Assembly (NCBI RefSeq): GCF_001518015.1
Contig: NZ_LPUY01000048.1
Location: forward strand, 1-64,000
Source: Tritonibacter horizontis
GTDB lineage: Bacteria > Pseudomonadota > Alphaproteobacteria > Rhodobacterales > Rhodobacteraceae
Direction of reading: 5' to 3'
DNA: 64,000 nucleotides
The notes under the pieces were generated by a model. That model did no database searches and was not told the DNA's origin. It worked only from the letters and a program-made list of their open reading frames with translations. Positions 40,558 to 50,057 of the stretch are shown here, in pieces (position 1 is the first letter of the stretch; each line of letters starts with the position of its first letter). Made by a program: the position numbers and the translations under genes.

Positions 40558-41130
40558 ATGATGACCCGCAAGCAAACACGTGTAACGCGTCGAGCATTCA
40601 CGGCAGGTGCCGCATCGGCAGCTTTCGCGGCCCCGTCCATCCTGCGTGCGCAGGTGGATCAAACCAGTGTCCGAAGGAATATCTCATCGTTTCGTACACA
40701 CGCTTGGCAAGACCACTTTGACGCTTTGGACAAGGGTATCATCATCGCAGACACCGTTACCCGCGTGATGCAACACTGGACGGCCGATGGCGAAATGCGC
40801 ATTTATCCGACATCGGTTCCCTTGACTGACGAGCTGACAAAGCGCGGCTACACGACAGTCACGTTCAAGGACCCCGAACCTGACTGGACCCCTACACCCT
40901 CCATGCGCGAACGTGACCCGTCTTTGCCAGCCTATATGCCGCCCGGGCCGGATAACCCGTTGGGCGTCCGTGCCCTGCACCTGAGTTGGACGTACTACAG
41001 GATTCACGGCACCCATGATACGCGCAAGATCGGAAGACGCTCTTCAAGCGGGTGTATCGGTCTCTACAACGAGCAAATCATCGAGGTGTTCGAAAGGACA
41101 CCGGTCGGCACGCAGGTACGATTAATCTGA
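40558..41130 (+). CDS. L,D-transpeptidase (YkuD), copy 2
   Basis: 190 aa with a Tat-like signal (VTRRAFTAGAASAAFAAPSILRAQ). Catalytic segment YRIHGTHDTRKIGRRSSSGCIGLYNEQI with the active Cys; WTPTPSMRERDPSLP is shared with copy 1 (WTPTPAMIARDPD). Periplasmic peptidoglycan crosslinking. Its stop overlaps the ATG of the first cytochrome c gene of module A, so it is co-transcribed with the cytochrome/MCO operon. Confidence 0.9.
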   Translation: MMTRKQTRVTRRAFTAGAASAAFAAPSILRAQVDQTSVRRNISSFRTHAWQDHFDALDKGIIIADTVTRVMQHWTADGEMRIYPTSVPLTDELTKRGYTTVTFKDPEPDWTPTPSMRERDPSLPAYMPPGPDNPLGVRALHLSWTYYRIHGTHDTRKIGRRSSSGCIGLYNEQIIEVFERTPVGTQVRLI

Positions 41131-41588
41131 TGTCGAAGTCCGGCATCCTGATTGCGGCGTTTTTTGTCGTCGGTGGCGCGGTTGTGATCTGGCAGCAATT
41201 GCAGCCATCGTCTTTGATGCCCGGCCACACAATGACAACGCCTGATCTTTCGCAGACGGAAGAGGGCGCGCCGATTGCAGACGTGGTTGTGCCTGCTGAA
41301 TTCTCAGCAAATGCCCAATTGGGAAAGCGTGTTTTCGATGGCGCTTGCGCCGCTTGTCACGGTGCGAATGCTGCCGGACAGAATGGCGTGGCACCGCCGC
41401 TTGTCCACAAGATCTATGAACCGAGCCATCACGGTGACGCCGCTTTTTTGCTTGCCGCGAAACAAGGTGTCAGAGCGCACCATTGGAAGTTTGGCAATAT
41501 GCCGCCAGTTGAAGGCGTCACACCCGGCGATGTGAAGATGGTTGTTGCATATGTGCGGGAACTTCAGCGCGCCAACGGGATCAATTGA
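41130..41588 (+). CDS. Membrane-anchored c-type cytochrome
   Basis: 152 aa from ATG 41130 (overlapping the transpeptidase stop). N-terminal anchor (ILIAAFFVVGGAVVIW), then a single heme motif CAACH (about residue 73) in [22 protein letters not shown], with a candidate Met ligand in FGNMPPVEGV. Small monoheme class I cytochrome facing the periplasm. First of four cytochromes in module A; needs the Ccm system for maturation. Confidence 0.88.
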   Translation: MSKSGILIAAFFVVGGAVVIWQQLQPSSLMPGHTMTTPDLSQTEEGAPIADVVVPAEFSANAQLGKRVFDGACAACHGANAAGQNGVAPPLVHKIYEPSHHGDAAFLLAAKQGVRAHHWKFGNMPPVEGVTPGDVKMVVAYVRELQRANGIN

Positions 41589-41593
41589 CAGGA

Positions 41594-42193
41594 ATGACCA
41601 ACATGAACATGAAGATATGGATTACTGCCATTGCGATCGGGACGACCGGCGTTGCTGCCTTGGCGCATTCCGGAGCAACCGGCGTGGTGCTGGAGCGGAT
41701 GCAGGGCATGTCCGCGATGGCCAAAACACTCAAGACGCTATCACCCATGATGCGGGGTCAGGTACCTTATGACGCCGATGTCGTCCGCAGGGAAGCTGGC
41801 GCGATGATCGGCCATGCCGGTGAGCAAATGACGCGACTGTTTCCTGAAGGCTCGGGTGGCGGAGTGTCCAAGGCGTTGCCGTCGGTCTGGGAAAACAGCG
41901 AAGAGTTCGCGGCCCTTGCGCAAGAGTTGAGAACAGCCGCCGAAGGATTGAAGTTGAGCGCAGGCAATGGGTTGGCCGCAGCACAGGGCAACGGTAGCGA
42001 ATCAATGATGGGCGGCGCCACTGACGGGATGATGGGTGGCGGGTCCGCGCCTGCAATGGGAGGGGGCATGATGGGATCGGACCTTCCCATGACGACCGAG
42101 ATGTTTGCGGACATGCCGACCGACCGTGCGTTCGCGATGGTCGCCCAGACCTGTTCGGCCTGCCACCAGAAGTTCCGCAAAGAGGACAAGTGA
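41594..42193 (+). CDS. Cytochrome c'-like protein with Met-rich insert
   Basis: About 199 aa from ATG 41594 (AGGA just upstream). Signal peptide, helical bundle (VVLERMQGMSAMAKTLKTLSPMM; the class II start pattern) and C-terminal heme motif CSACHQKFRKE, as in cytochrome c'. Between helices 3 and 4 there is an insert of about 45 residues with repeated MMGG (SESMMGGATDGMMGGG), not part of classical cytochrome c' and likely to bind Cu(I). Five bp precede the next gene. Confidence 0.82.
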   Translation: MTNMNMKIWITAIAIGTTGVAALAHSGATGVVLERMQGMSAMAKTLKTLSPMMRGQVPYDADVVRREAGAMIGHAGEQMTRLFPEGSGGGVSKALPSVWENSEEFAALAQELRTAAEGLKLSAGNGLAAAQGNGSESMMGGATDGMMGGGSAPAMGGGMMGSDLPMTTEMFADMPTDRAFAMVAQTCSACHQKFRKEDK

Positions 42194-42197
42194 TCAG

Positions 42198-43088
42198 ATG
42201 CGGTGGTGGCGTTGGATCATCGGTGCGGGGGTCGTCGGCGGCATCGGCGTTGTCGCGGCAACGATAGCCTGGCCGATCGGTGCGCCAGTCTCGGACCTGA
42301 CCCTGCAAGGCGATGCCCAGCGGGGGTCGTATCTGGCGCGCGCCAGTGGATGCATTGCGTGCCACACCAACTTTGAAGCTGGCGGGGCGCCATTGGCAGG
42401 AGGAGCGCCGCTCCGGACCGATTTCGGTACGTTCTATCCGCCAAATCTGACCACCGATGTCGAACACGGAATGGGGGGCTGGACCGTAGAAGACTTTGCA
42501 AGGGCCGTCCGGCAGGGTGTTTCCCCGGATGGTGATCCTTATTATCCGACCTTCACCTATCCGTTTTACGCGAACTTCACGGATCAAGACATTGCCGATC
42601 TGTGGGCCGCGTTCCAGACCGTGCCAGCCGTGAGCGTGTCGGCCCCGGCGCACGAGGTGCCATTCCCGTTCGATCAGCGGTGGGGAATGAAACTTTGGCG
42701 GGCGGCTTTTCTAACGAAGCCTGATACAAAACCAGTGGCGGACAAAAGCGATGCATGGAACAGGGGCAAGCTGTTGGTCAACGGGGCCGCGCATTGCTCT
42801 GCCTGCCACACGTCGCGAAACTTTGCAGGTGCGCGCATCGTGGCGGAACGGTTTTCCGGCAACGACGCCTTGCCCGGAGGCGGCAAAGCGCCTTCGATCC
42901 GGTCACGCGACCTTTTGTCAGAAGGCTGGACGGTGGACGATATGGCTTATGCTTTGCGATCTGGAATAACTCCTTCCGGCGACGTCTTTGGTGGTTCAAT
43001 GGCCGAAGTCGTGCGCTATGGCACAGGCTTTCTGAGCGATGCGGACTTGAACGCGATGGCCACCTACCTGCTGGACAACAAATCATAA
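42198..43088 (+). CDS. Diheme cytochrome c
   Basis: 296 aa from ATG 42198 (MRWWRWIIGAGVVGGIGVVAA, membrane anchor). Two cytochrome domains with heme motifs CIACH (about residue 52) and CSACH (about residue 200); Met ligands are probable in the segments after each motif. Resembles the diheme electron-transfer subunits of periplasmic alcohol and other dehydrogenases. In this operon it would take electrons from the neighbouring MCO or cytochromes toward the respiratory chain. Confidence 0.88.
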   Translation: MRWWRWIIGAGVVGGIGVVAATIAWPIGAPVSDLTLQGDAQRGSYLARASGCIACHTNFEAGGAPLAGGAPLRTDFGTFYPPNLTTDVEHGMGGWTVEDFARAVRQGVSPDGDPYYPTFTYPFYANFTDQDIADLWAAFQTVPAVSVSAPAHEVPFPFDQRWGMKLWRAAFLTKPDTKPVADKSDAWNRGKLLVNGAAHCSACHTSRNFAGARIVAERFSGNDALPGGGKAPSIRSRDLLSEGWTVDDMAYALRSGITPSGDVFGGSMAEVVRYGTGFLSDADLNAMATYLLDNKS

Positions 43089-43104
43089 TCTTGGGAACCC
43101 ACGA

Positions 43105-44493
43105 ATGATCACGCTCAATCGCCGCCAGTTTCTGGCAACATCTGCTGCGTTCAGTGGTCTGTCGGCCAGCACTGGATTTGCGGGCACGCCATTCGCGACC
43201 CTGACAGCCCAGCAAAGCGACGTGCAGCTGCTGCCCGGCGACTATGGCAAGACATCGCTTTGGTGCTTTGACGGCGGCTCACCCGGTCCGGAGATTCGCG
43301 TGGCGCAGGGGGGGCGTGTCCAGCGCAGGTTGGTCAACCGGTTTTCTCAGGGAACGTCGACGCATTGGCACGGCATCCGCATCAACAATGCAATGGATGG
43401 CGTTTCCGGCCTGACCCAGGACGCGGTCCAGCCGGAGGAAACATTCGACTATGATTTTACCGTCCCGGACGCCGGGACCTATTGGTACCATGCCCATAAT
43501 AGGTCGTTCGAGCAGGTGGGCAGAGGGCTTTACGGTGCACTGATCGTGGAAGAGGCCGAGCCTCTCGACATTGATCGCGAGGAAGTCCTGATCCTGGATG
43601 ACTGGCTTATTGATCCCGAAACCGCGCAAATCAAGGACGACTTCGGCGCGTCTCATGATCTTAGCCACGCAGGGCGCATCGGAAACCTGCTGACGACCAA
43701 TGGAACCTTCAATCTGGGCCTGCGTGCCCGAAAGAACGAAAGACTGCGTTTGCGGCTGATCAATGCTGCCAATGCGCGCAATTTCCAGCTGGGCCTGGAA
43801 GGCCTGGACGGTTGGGTGGTCGCGCTGGACGGCATGCCCTTGACGGCACCCGTGAAGGTGACAGAGGCGATGATCCTCGCTCCGGCACAACGGATTGACC
43901 TGATCGTCGATGTGGTCGCGGATGTTGGTGAAGCGGCTCATATTCTTCAATTCGGCCGGGAAGAAGCCTTCAGCCAGGTTGCATTCGAGGTTGTTGAGGG
44001 GGGCACGACAAACCGTCGCGACGCGCCCTTGGCCTTGCCGCCGAACGACCACAGGATGGTCGACCTGAAAGAAGCCACGACGCTCAGCCTCAGCATGGAA
44101 GGCGGTGCCATGGGTCGCATGAGGTCCGCCTCCCTAGGAGGTGAGCTCAAGCCGATTGGCGAGATCGTCGAGGCCGGGTATTTCTGGTCGTTCAACGGCA
44201 GAGTGGATGGCATCAACGGTGATCCCCTTGCGCGGCTGGACCGCGGCCAGAATGTACGATTGAAGATGGTGAACGACACGGCGTTTCCGCACGCGATGCA
44301 CCTGCATGGCATTCACTTCCACGAGGTCGCCGAAAACGGCACCCTTGGGCCACTGCGTGACACGACCCTTCTTGAACGGGGTCAGACGCGCGAGATTGCC
44401 TTTGTGGCGGACAACCCGGGCCAATGGCTGCTACATTGCCACATGCTGTCGCATGCGGCTTCGGGCATGATGACCAAGATCGTCGTTGGATGA
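43105..44493 (+). CDS. Multicopper oxidase 3 (module A)
   Basis: 462 aa with a Tat signal ([15 protein letters not shown]). Ligand motifs: [34 protein letters not shown] and [16 protein letters not shown]. Close in order and spacing to the MCO of module B (56921): both share the WYH-H/P[14 protein letters not shown] and [13 protein letters not shown] segments. Periplasmic Cu(I) or other metal oxidation; embedded between cytochrome c genes, it may pass electrons to them rather than only to oxygen. The stop overlaps the next ATG. Confidence 0.9.
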   Translation: MITLNRRQFLATSAAFSGLSASTGFAGTPFATLTAQQSDVQLLPGDYGKTSLWCFDGGSPGPEIRVAQGGRVQRRLVNRFSQGTSTHWHGIRINNAMDGVSGLTQDAVQPEETFDYDFTVPDAGTYWYHAHNRSFEQVGRGLYGALIVEEAEPLDIDREEVLILDDWLIDPETAQIKDDFGASHDLSHAGRIGNLLTTNGTFNLGLRARKNERLRLRLINAANARNFQLGLEGLDGWVVALDGMPLTAPVKVTEAMILAPAQRIDLIVDVVADVGEAAHILQFGREEAFSQVAFEVVEGGTTNRRDAPLALPPNDHRMVDLKEATTLSLSMEGGAMGRMRSASLGGELKPIGEIVEAGYFWSFNGRVDGINGDPLARLDRGQNVRLKMVNDTAFPHAMHLHGIHFHEVAENGTLGPLRDTTLLERGQTREIAFVADNPGQWLLHCHMLSHAASGMMTKIVVG

Positions 44494-44984
44494 CCCCGCG
44501 ATCCGTCTATCTTGCGTTGGGCGTAGTTACCGTTGCGGTGGCTACCATATTCCTGTGGACCCGGTCCGGCGGAACCGACCATACGGCGGAAAACCTCATC
44601 AACTCCTCAGCCGATGTGGCCGCGGGCGAAGTTCTCTATGCCGAAAATTGCGCCGCGTGCCATGGCGCAAATTTGGAAGGTGAAGAAAACTGGCGCAGTC
44701 CGCGTGATGACGGAAGCCTGCCCGCACCGCCGCATGATGCAAGCGGCCACACTTGGCACCACGCGGACAGCATGCTGTTCGCCTACACCAAGCTGGGGGG
44801 CGCCGAGGTTCTCGCGGCGCAAGGCGTTGACTTCAACAGCGGCATGCCCGGTTTCGGCGACCAACTGAGCGACGGGGAAATCTGGGACATCCTCGCATAC
44901 ATCAAGTCAACATGGCCGGAGCGTGAACGCGCCACGCAAGCCGAGCGCACGGCCCAGGATATTGCCTCACAAGGAGACGGATAA
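44490..44984 (+). CDS. c-type cytochrome (module A)
   Basis: 164 aa from ATG 44490. N-terminal anchor ([17 protein letters not shown]), heme motif [11 protein letters not shown] (about residue 53), then the unusual conserved stretch [21 protein letters not shown] with five His and a Met, shared with the cytochrome at 59898. This His-rich insertion could bind copper close to the heme. Overlaps MCO3 and DsbA by 4 and 1 bp. Confidence 0.9.
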   Translation: MTPRSVYLALGVVTVAVATIFLWTRSGGTDHTAENLINSSADVAAGEVLYAENCAACHGANLEGEENWRSPRDDGSLPAPPHDASGHTWHHADSMLFAYTKLGGAEVLAAQGVDFNSGMPGFGDQLSDGEIWDILAYIKSTWPERERATQAERTAQDIASQGDG

Positions 44985-45703
44985 TGAAAAGATTCTTGGC
45001 TACCACCGCACTGTTAATGCTTCCCATCGCTGCGACGGCAGACGGCATGGACGAAGACCGGATCAAGGAACTGGTGCTGGAAGCCATCCGCGAGAATCCG
45101 GGCATCGTGTTCGAGGCCGCGCAGTTGTTCGAACAGCAACAGCAGGCGTTGCAGGCGCAAGCCGCAGCGCAGGTTCTCGATACGGAAAAAGCCACGCTTG
45201 AAAATGATCCCAATGCGCCCGTTCTGGGCAATCCGGATGGCGATGTCACGGTTGTCGAATTCTTCGACTACAACTGCCCCTATTGCCGCCGGGTTAAACC
45301 TGAAATGGAGGCCCTGCTCGCTGCTGATCCCAACGTCAGGGTCGTTTACCGGGAATGGCCCATTCTGGGGGACGGGTCGGTTTTTGCCGCCCGCGCGGCG
45401 CTGGCGTCCCGAAACCAGGGCAAATATGAAGAGTTTCATTGGGCCATGATGCAACTGAAGGAACGCGCAGAGGAAGCATCGATTCTCCGCACTGCGGAAG
45501 ACATCGGCCTCGATGTTGCACAGTTGCGTCGCGACATGAACGGACCGGAAATAGAAGAACACATACAGACTTCCATGCGGCTTGCGCAATCTCTGGGGTT
45601 CAGTGGCACACCTTCATTTGTGATCGGCGACAGTCTTGCGCCGGGCCTGATCCAGGCGGACCAGATGATCGAGCTTGTCGATCAGGCACGGGCCGCCGAA
45701 TAA
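44984..45703 (+). CDS. DsbA/Com1-like thiol oxidoreductase (module A)
   Basis: 239 aa with a signal peptide. A glutamine-rich coiled-coil-like N-terminal region (FEQQQQALQAQAAAQVLDTEKATLENDP) is followed by a thioredoxin fold with active site FDYNCPYCRR and cis-Pro FSGTPSFVIGD. DsbA-like periplasmic oxidase or isomerase. It is last in module A; the DNA around the active site is almost identical to the module B homolog (62115). Confidence 0.92.
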   Translation: MKRFLATTALLMLPIAATADGMDEDRIKELVLEAIRENPGIVFEAAQLFEQQQQALQAQAAAQVLDTEKATLENDPNAPVLGNPDGDVTVVEFFDYNCPYCRRVKPEMEALLAADPNVRVVYREWPILGDGSVFAARAALASRNQGKYEEFHWAMMQLKERAEEASILRTAEDIGLDVAQLRRDMNGPEIEEHIQTSMRLAQSLGFSGTPSFVIGDSLAPGLIQADQMIELVDQARAAE

Positions 45704-45711
45704 GGACAAGC

Positions 45712-45906
45712 TTACGCGGCTGAAGCGTCGTAGCCAGCGTCAACGATGGCTTGCCGCACAGCGGCCTGTTCCAATGTGCTTTGGACAGTGACAAGGCGAA
45801 GGTCCAGATCGGACGTGACAACGGCTGATGGATCCTTTGCCTTGATGCCGCTTTCGATAGCGGATGTACAGTGTCCACAGCTCATTTTCGGGACGGAAAA
45901 AGCCAT
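45712..45906 (-). CDS. copZ: CopZ-like copper chaperone
   Basis: 64 aa from ATG 45906 (MAFSVPKMSCGHCTSAIES); the frame extends upstream (45969) but this start fits the family. One HMA domain with MSCGHC and the conserved hydrophobic core (VVTSDLDLRLVTVQS). It carries Cu(I) in the cytoplasm to CopA or CueR. Convergent with module A and divergent from the second copA, sharing its promoter region. Confidence 0.85.
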   Translation of the reverse strand: MAFSVPKMSCGHCTSAIESGIKAKDPSAVVTSDLDLRLVTVQSTLEQAAVRQAIVDAGYDASAA

Positions 45907-45997
45907 GAAGGCCTCCATTTTTGGTACAACCTCAGACTTGGTTGTTCCATCGGGAGGAAGGTCAAGCAAATATCAGAAAAATAAATGAGATACTCTC

Positions 45998-46028
45998 TTG
46001 AGCTTCCAGCAACTGGAAGCCCTATATC
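45998..46028 (+). promoter_or_regulatory. CueR-type promoter of the second copA
   Basis: TTGAGC (45998-46003), 19-bp spacer with TTCCAG-CAA-CTGGAA dyad, TATATC (46023-46028). Divergent spacer of copZ and copA. Textbook CueR-activated promoter architecture. Confidence 0.85.
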
Positions 46029-46055
46029 AGGGTAAGTTCAACCGAGGAGGCTCTC

Positions 46056-48566
46056 ATGACCGACCCCAATACGATACGTCTATCCGTTTCCGGCATGAAC
46101 TGTGCGTCTTGTGTGGGCAGGGTTGAGAAGGCTTTGAACGAGGTTCCGGGCCTTTCGAACGTCAGTGTCAACCTTGTGAACGAAACGGCTCAATTTCAGA
46201 TGGATGATCCGGCCACCACGGGCGTGGCGGTCACGGCCCTCTCGAACGCCGGATACCCTGCACGGACGGCGCGCGTAATATTGAACGTGGACGCCATGTC
46301 CTGCGCGTCCTGTGTCGGTCGGGTTGAACAGGCGCTTGTACGGACACCCGGCCTATTGAATGCGGCGGTCAATCTAGCAACCGAAACTGCTGTGGTAGAG
46401 TATCTTTCAGATGCCATCACCCCGGAAGAGATTGCCCGGATCAGTACGGAGGCGGGATACCCGGCCGAGATTGCGCAGAGCGATGCGCACGAGGACCGAT
46501 CGGACCGCAAGGCAGAAGAAGCCGACGCGCTGGCGCGCCGTGTCATCCTTGCCGCGATCCTGACCGTGCCGGTGTTCGTTCTGGAAATGGGAAAACATAC
46601 CATACCCGGCTTTGAGGGCCTGATTGAGAGCACAATCGGCATTCAAACGTCATGGCTGATCCAATTCGCGCTTGCCACGGTGGTTCTTTTCGGACCGGGT
46701 TGGGGGTTCTTTGCGAAGGGCATTCCGGCGTTGATCAAGCGTGCCCCGGATATGAACAGCCTTGTCGCACTGGGAACCGGGGCGGCGTGGACTTATTCCG
46801 TAGTCGCGACCTTCCTGCCTCAGGTGCTGCCTGACGGTGTGCGCGCCGTCTATTTCGAAGCAGCGGCGGTTATTGTCGTTCTGATCTTGTTGGGTCGCTG
46901 GCTTGAAGCGCGGGCCAAGGGCAAGACCGGTGCAGCCATTCAGGCCCTTCTTGGTCTGCAGGCAAAGACAGCCAGGGTCCTGCGTGACGGGCAGGCGACC
47001 GAGGTTGACATCAAGGAACTGCGGATCGGCGATCAGATCCTCGTGCGTCCCGGTGAAAGGCTGCCTGTCGATGGCGAGGTCACAGAAGGATCAAGCAACG
47101 TCGATGAAAGCATGATCACCGGTGAACCCCTCGCCGTGCCAAAGGCTGCTGGCGAACCGGTGACCGGCGGCACGGTGAACGGCACCGGGAGCCTGACCAT
47201 AACGGCGACGCGAGTCGGGGCGGATACCACGCTGGCGCAGATTATCCGCATGGTCGAAGATGCTCAGGGGGCCAAGCTGCCGATCCAAGGCCTAGTGGAT
47301 CGCGTGACCATGTGGTTCGTGCCTGCCGTTCTGGTTCTGGCGCTTGCGACTGTGGTTGTCTGGCTGCTGGTCGGTCCCGATCCGGCTCTGACCTTTGCGC
47401 TTGTGGCGGGTGTCTCCGTTCTGATCATTGCGTGCCCCTGCGCCATGGGGTTGGCCACGCCCACCTCGATCATGGTGGGGACAGGACGCGCGGCCGAGAT
47501 GGGGGTGTTCTTCCGCAAGGGAGATGCGCTGCAACATCTGGATGAAGTTGGCGTTGTCGCATTGGACAAGACCGGGACGGTCACGCAAGGGCAACCCAGT
47601 TTGACAGACCTCATCACGGCCGACGGCTTTGACCGGGCAGAGACACTCGCCCTCATCACATCTGTCGAGGCGCAGTCTGAGCACCCGGTGGCAGAGGCCA
47701 TTGTGCAGTCCGCAAAGAGCGAAGGCCTGTCCTGGCCCGATGCGACGGAATTCCGGTCCGTGACCGGCTACGGTGTCGAGGCGCTTGTCCAGGGCCGCAA
47801 GGTTCATGTCGGTGCGGATCGCTTCATGGTGCAGCAGAGCATTGACACCAGCCCGCTGGAAGACCGCGAAAGGGCCTTGGCCGAAAAGGGACGCACCGCG
47901 CTTTATGCTGCGGTGGACGGATCCCTGGCGGCCGTGATTGCCGTGGCAGACCCGGTCAAATCCTCCAGCGCCGAAGTGATCGCAGCTCTGCATGATCGAG
48001 GGATCAAGGTCGCGATGATCACCGGAGACAAGAAGGCCACGGCAGATGCCATCGCCCGCGAGGTCGGGATCGACCATGTCATTGCAGGGGTGTTGCCGGA
48101 TGGAAAAGTCGCCGCCCTGGACGAATTGCGGCAAGGGAACAGCAAGATCGCCTTTGTCGGAGACGGCATCAACGACGCGCCAGCGCTGGCCCATGCCGAT
48201 GTCGGCATCGCCATCGGAACCGGCACGGATGTCGCAATCGAAAGCGCCGACGTGGTGCTGATGTCGGGCGACCTGCGCGGCGTGGTGAATGCCATCGACG
48301 TGTCGCGCAAGACCATGCGCAACATACGGCAGAACCTTATCTGGGCCTTTGGCTATAACGTCGCGCTGATCCCTGTGGCGGCGGGCGCGCTTTACCCGGC
48401 CTTTGGATTGCTCCTGTCGCCGGTGTTTGCCGCCGGGGCCATGGCGCTGTCCTCCGTGTCGGTTCTGACCAACGCGCTGCAGCTGCGACGAATCAAGGCG
48501 ACGATGTCGGAACAGGATCCGCCCCACGACGCGGAGACGAAATTCGCAACGCAGCCCGCAGAATAG
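46056..48566 (+). CDS. copA: Cu(I)-exporting P-type ATPase with two HMA domains
   Basis: 836 aa. Two N-terminal HMA domains ([11 protein letters not shown] near residue 16 and [10 protein letters not shown] near residue 85), eight membrane helices, CPC in [42 protein letters not shown], and the C-terminal [11 protein letters not shown]. Classical CopA for cytoplasmic Cu(I) export. The domain set differs from the plasmid's other CopA (YHS/CPMHP type), so the two are not recent duplicates. Followed by cueR at 9 bp. Confidence 0.95.
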   Translation: MTDPNTIRLSVSGMNCASCVGRVEKALNEVPGLSNVSVNLVNETAQFQMDDPATTGVAVTALSNAGYPARTARVILNVDAMSCASCVGRVEQALVRTPGLLNAAVNLATETAVVEYLSDAITPEEIARISTEAGYPAEIAQSDAHEDRSDRKAEEADALARRVILAAILTVPVFVLEMGKHTIPGFEGLIESTIGIQTSWLIQFALATVVLFGPGWGFFAKGIPALIKRAPDMNSLVALGTGAAWTYSVVATFLPQVLPDGVRAVYFEAAAVIVVLILLGRWLEARAKGKTGAAIQALLGLQAKTARVLRDGQATEVDIKELRIGDQILVRPGERLPVDGEVTEGSSNVDESMITGEPLAVPKAAGEPVTGGTVNGTGSLTITATRVGADTTLAQIIRMVEDAQGAKLPIQGLVDRVTMWFVPAVLVLALATVVVWLLVGPDPALTFALVAGVSVLIIACPCAMGLATPTSIMVGTGRAAEMGVFFRKGDALQHLDEVGVVALDKTGTVTQGQPSLTDLITADGFDRAETLALITSVEAQSEHPVAEAIVQSAKSEGLSWPDATEFRSVTGYGVEALVQGRKVHVGADRFMVQQSIDTSPLEDRERALAEKGRTALYAAVDGSLAAVIAVADPVKSSSAEVIAALHDRGIKVAMITGDKKATADAIAREVGIDHVIAGVLPDGKVAALDELRQGNSKIAFVGDGINDAPALAHADVGIAIGTGTDVAIESADVVLMSGDLRGVVNAIDVSRKTMRNIRQNLIWAFGYNVALIPVAAGALYPAFGLLLSPVFAAGAMALSSVSVLTNALQLRRIKATMSEQDPPHDAETKFATQPAE

Positions 48567-48575
48567 GAGACAGGT

Positions 48576-48965
48576 GTGAACATCGGAGAAGTATCAGAAC
48601 GCGCGGGTTTGCCAGCGAAGACAATCCGCTACTACGAAGACATCGGCCTTGTCCGGCCTTTGCGCAGCGACAACGGCTATCGCGCCTTTCGCGACAGCGA
48701 CATCCACAAGCTCGCATTTCTCGGTCGCGCCAGGACGTTCGGGTTCTCGATCGAAGACTGCCGCACGCTGCTTGATCTCTATGAAGATGAGACGCGGGAA
48801 AGCGCACAAGTAAAAGCGGTCGCACAAGAACACCTGGCGGCCATTGACGAAAAGATTGCCCAGCTCAGGTCGATGCACGATACGCTGTCACACCTCGTTG
48901 ACGCCTGCCATGGCGATCACCGCCCGGATTGTCCGATTCTGAAAGATCTGGCCAAAGAGCCGTAG
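48576..48965 (+). CDS. cueR: CueR-like MerR-family regulator 1
   Basis: 129 aa from GTG 48576. Winged helix MNIGEVSERAGLPAKTIRYYEDIGLV, dimerisation helix, and the CueR metal loop with two cysteines CHGDHRPDC (about residues 113-121). Activates CopA promoters with Cu(I). Co-transcribed behind copA, so positive feedback. 70% or so of its residues match the second CueR at 55993 by eye. Confidence 0.9.
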   Translation: MNIGEVSERAGLPAKTIRYYEDIGLVRPLRSDNGYRAFRDSDIHKLAFLGRARTFGFSIEDCRTLLDLYEDETRESAQVKAVAQEHLAAIDEKIAQLRSMHDTLSHLVDACHGDHRPDCPILKDLAKEP

Positions 48966-49085
48966 CGCATGATGCTTGGGGCCGACATTCTTCGGATTTT
49001 CGCACCGTAGCGTTGGAGTTTGTTGGAGCCCTCCCCCGCTGGAATGTTGTTTCTTCAGCAATTCAAGCCAAGGTGGAGGGATCAA

Positions 49086-50037
49086 ATGTCTGAAGATACG
49101 ACCGGGAAATCTAGCGGCGGGTCCCACGCCCGTTCAAGTGAAGATGCAGCACATTCGGGGGGCCATTCAGGTTCATCCTATGGCCGGTTTCTGGCGATGG
49201 TTGGCACGTCGACAGCGATCATGTTCGGCCTGATGTACATCAACTCGTACTCCTTCGAACATGTCTACTGGAGCGAAACCCGATTTTACATGACGTTCAT
49301 CATGGGCGCGACGATTGCGACCGTGATGCTCCTTTTCATGTTGAACATGTACAAGAACAAGGGCGTCAACGCCGCGATCTTTCTCGGGTCTGTCGTGATG
49401 TTTGCCGGCGCGCTCTGGCTCGTGAGAAGCCAGGAGACCATTCAGGACGAAAGCTGGATGAGCGCGATGATCCCGCACCACTCCATCGCGATCATGACAA
49501 GCGAACGGGCCGAGCTGACAGATCCACGGGTCAAGGCTCTGGCTTCGGAAATCGTGACGGCGCAAAAATCGCGAAATTTCCGAAATGCGTTTCCTCATAG
49601 ATGACATTGAGGCAAATGGCGAAGCCGGTCCTGAATGGCCACTTGGTGAAGCGGACGGTCCGGCTGAAATGGAGGGGCTTCAAGAAGCGATTGCAACCCC
49701 GGTGATTGCCGGAATCCGTCCTGCACCGCTCAAAGCCGAAGAAATAACACGCGCACTGGGGTCCGACGGACAATGCCGTTTCATTCGCGCCGTGAACGCC
49801 GATCCCATTCTGGTCACGGACGGGGCGGGGAACGGCGTCGCCAAGATATCCGGATCGCTGGTCAACTTCACGTCGCAAGACACAGTGACGTCCGGTGGCG
49901 TCCTGTCTGCCGATGGTGGCCAATTCACGCTGGCGCCGGGTGACGCCGACGGTGAAGACGCCACCCTGCTGTTTGAATTGACGGGAGAGACGCCTCTGAC
50001 TGTCGGATTTACCGGGTATTGGACCTGCAACGGTTAA
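49086..50037 (+). pseudogene. DUF305-type membrane protein, frameshifted
   Basis: Starts at ATG 49086 (MSEDTTGKSSGGSHARSSED). Three membrane helices follow, then the DUF305 motif WMSAMIPHHSIAIMTSERAELTDPRVKALA. Near 49564-49568 the run CAAAAATCG carries one base too many: frame 1 stops at 49604, while frame +2 continues EISEMRFLIDDIEANGE to 50037 with a C-terminal beta-rich domain ending FTGYWTCNG. Removing one base restores QKREISEMRFLI, as expected for DUF305. Either a true lesion or a homopolymer error. DUF305 proteins of this kind go with copper resistance. Confidence 0.8.
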
Positions 50038-50057
50038 AGGATTTAAAGGAACGCGTC

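Noticed and set aside
47292-48527. Minus-strand frame of 411 codons opposite the second copA
   Set aside because: Antisense shadow of CopA.
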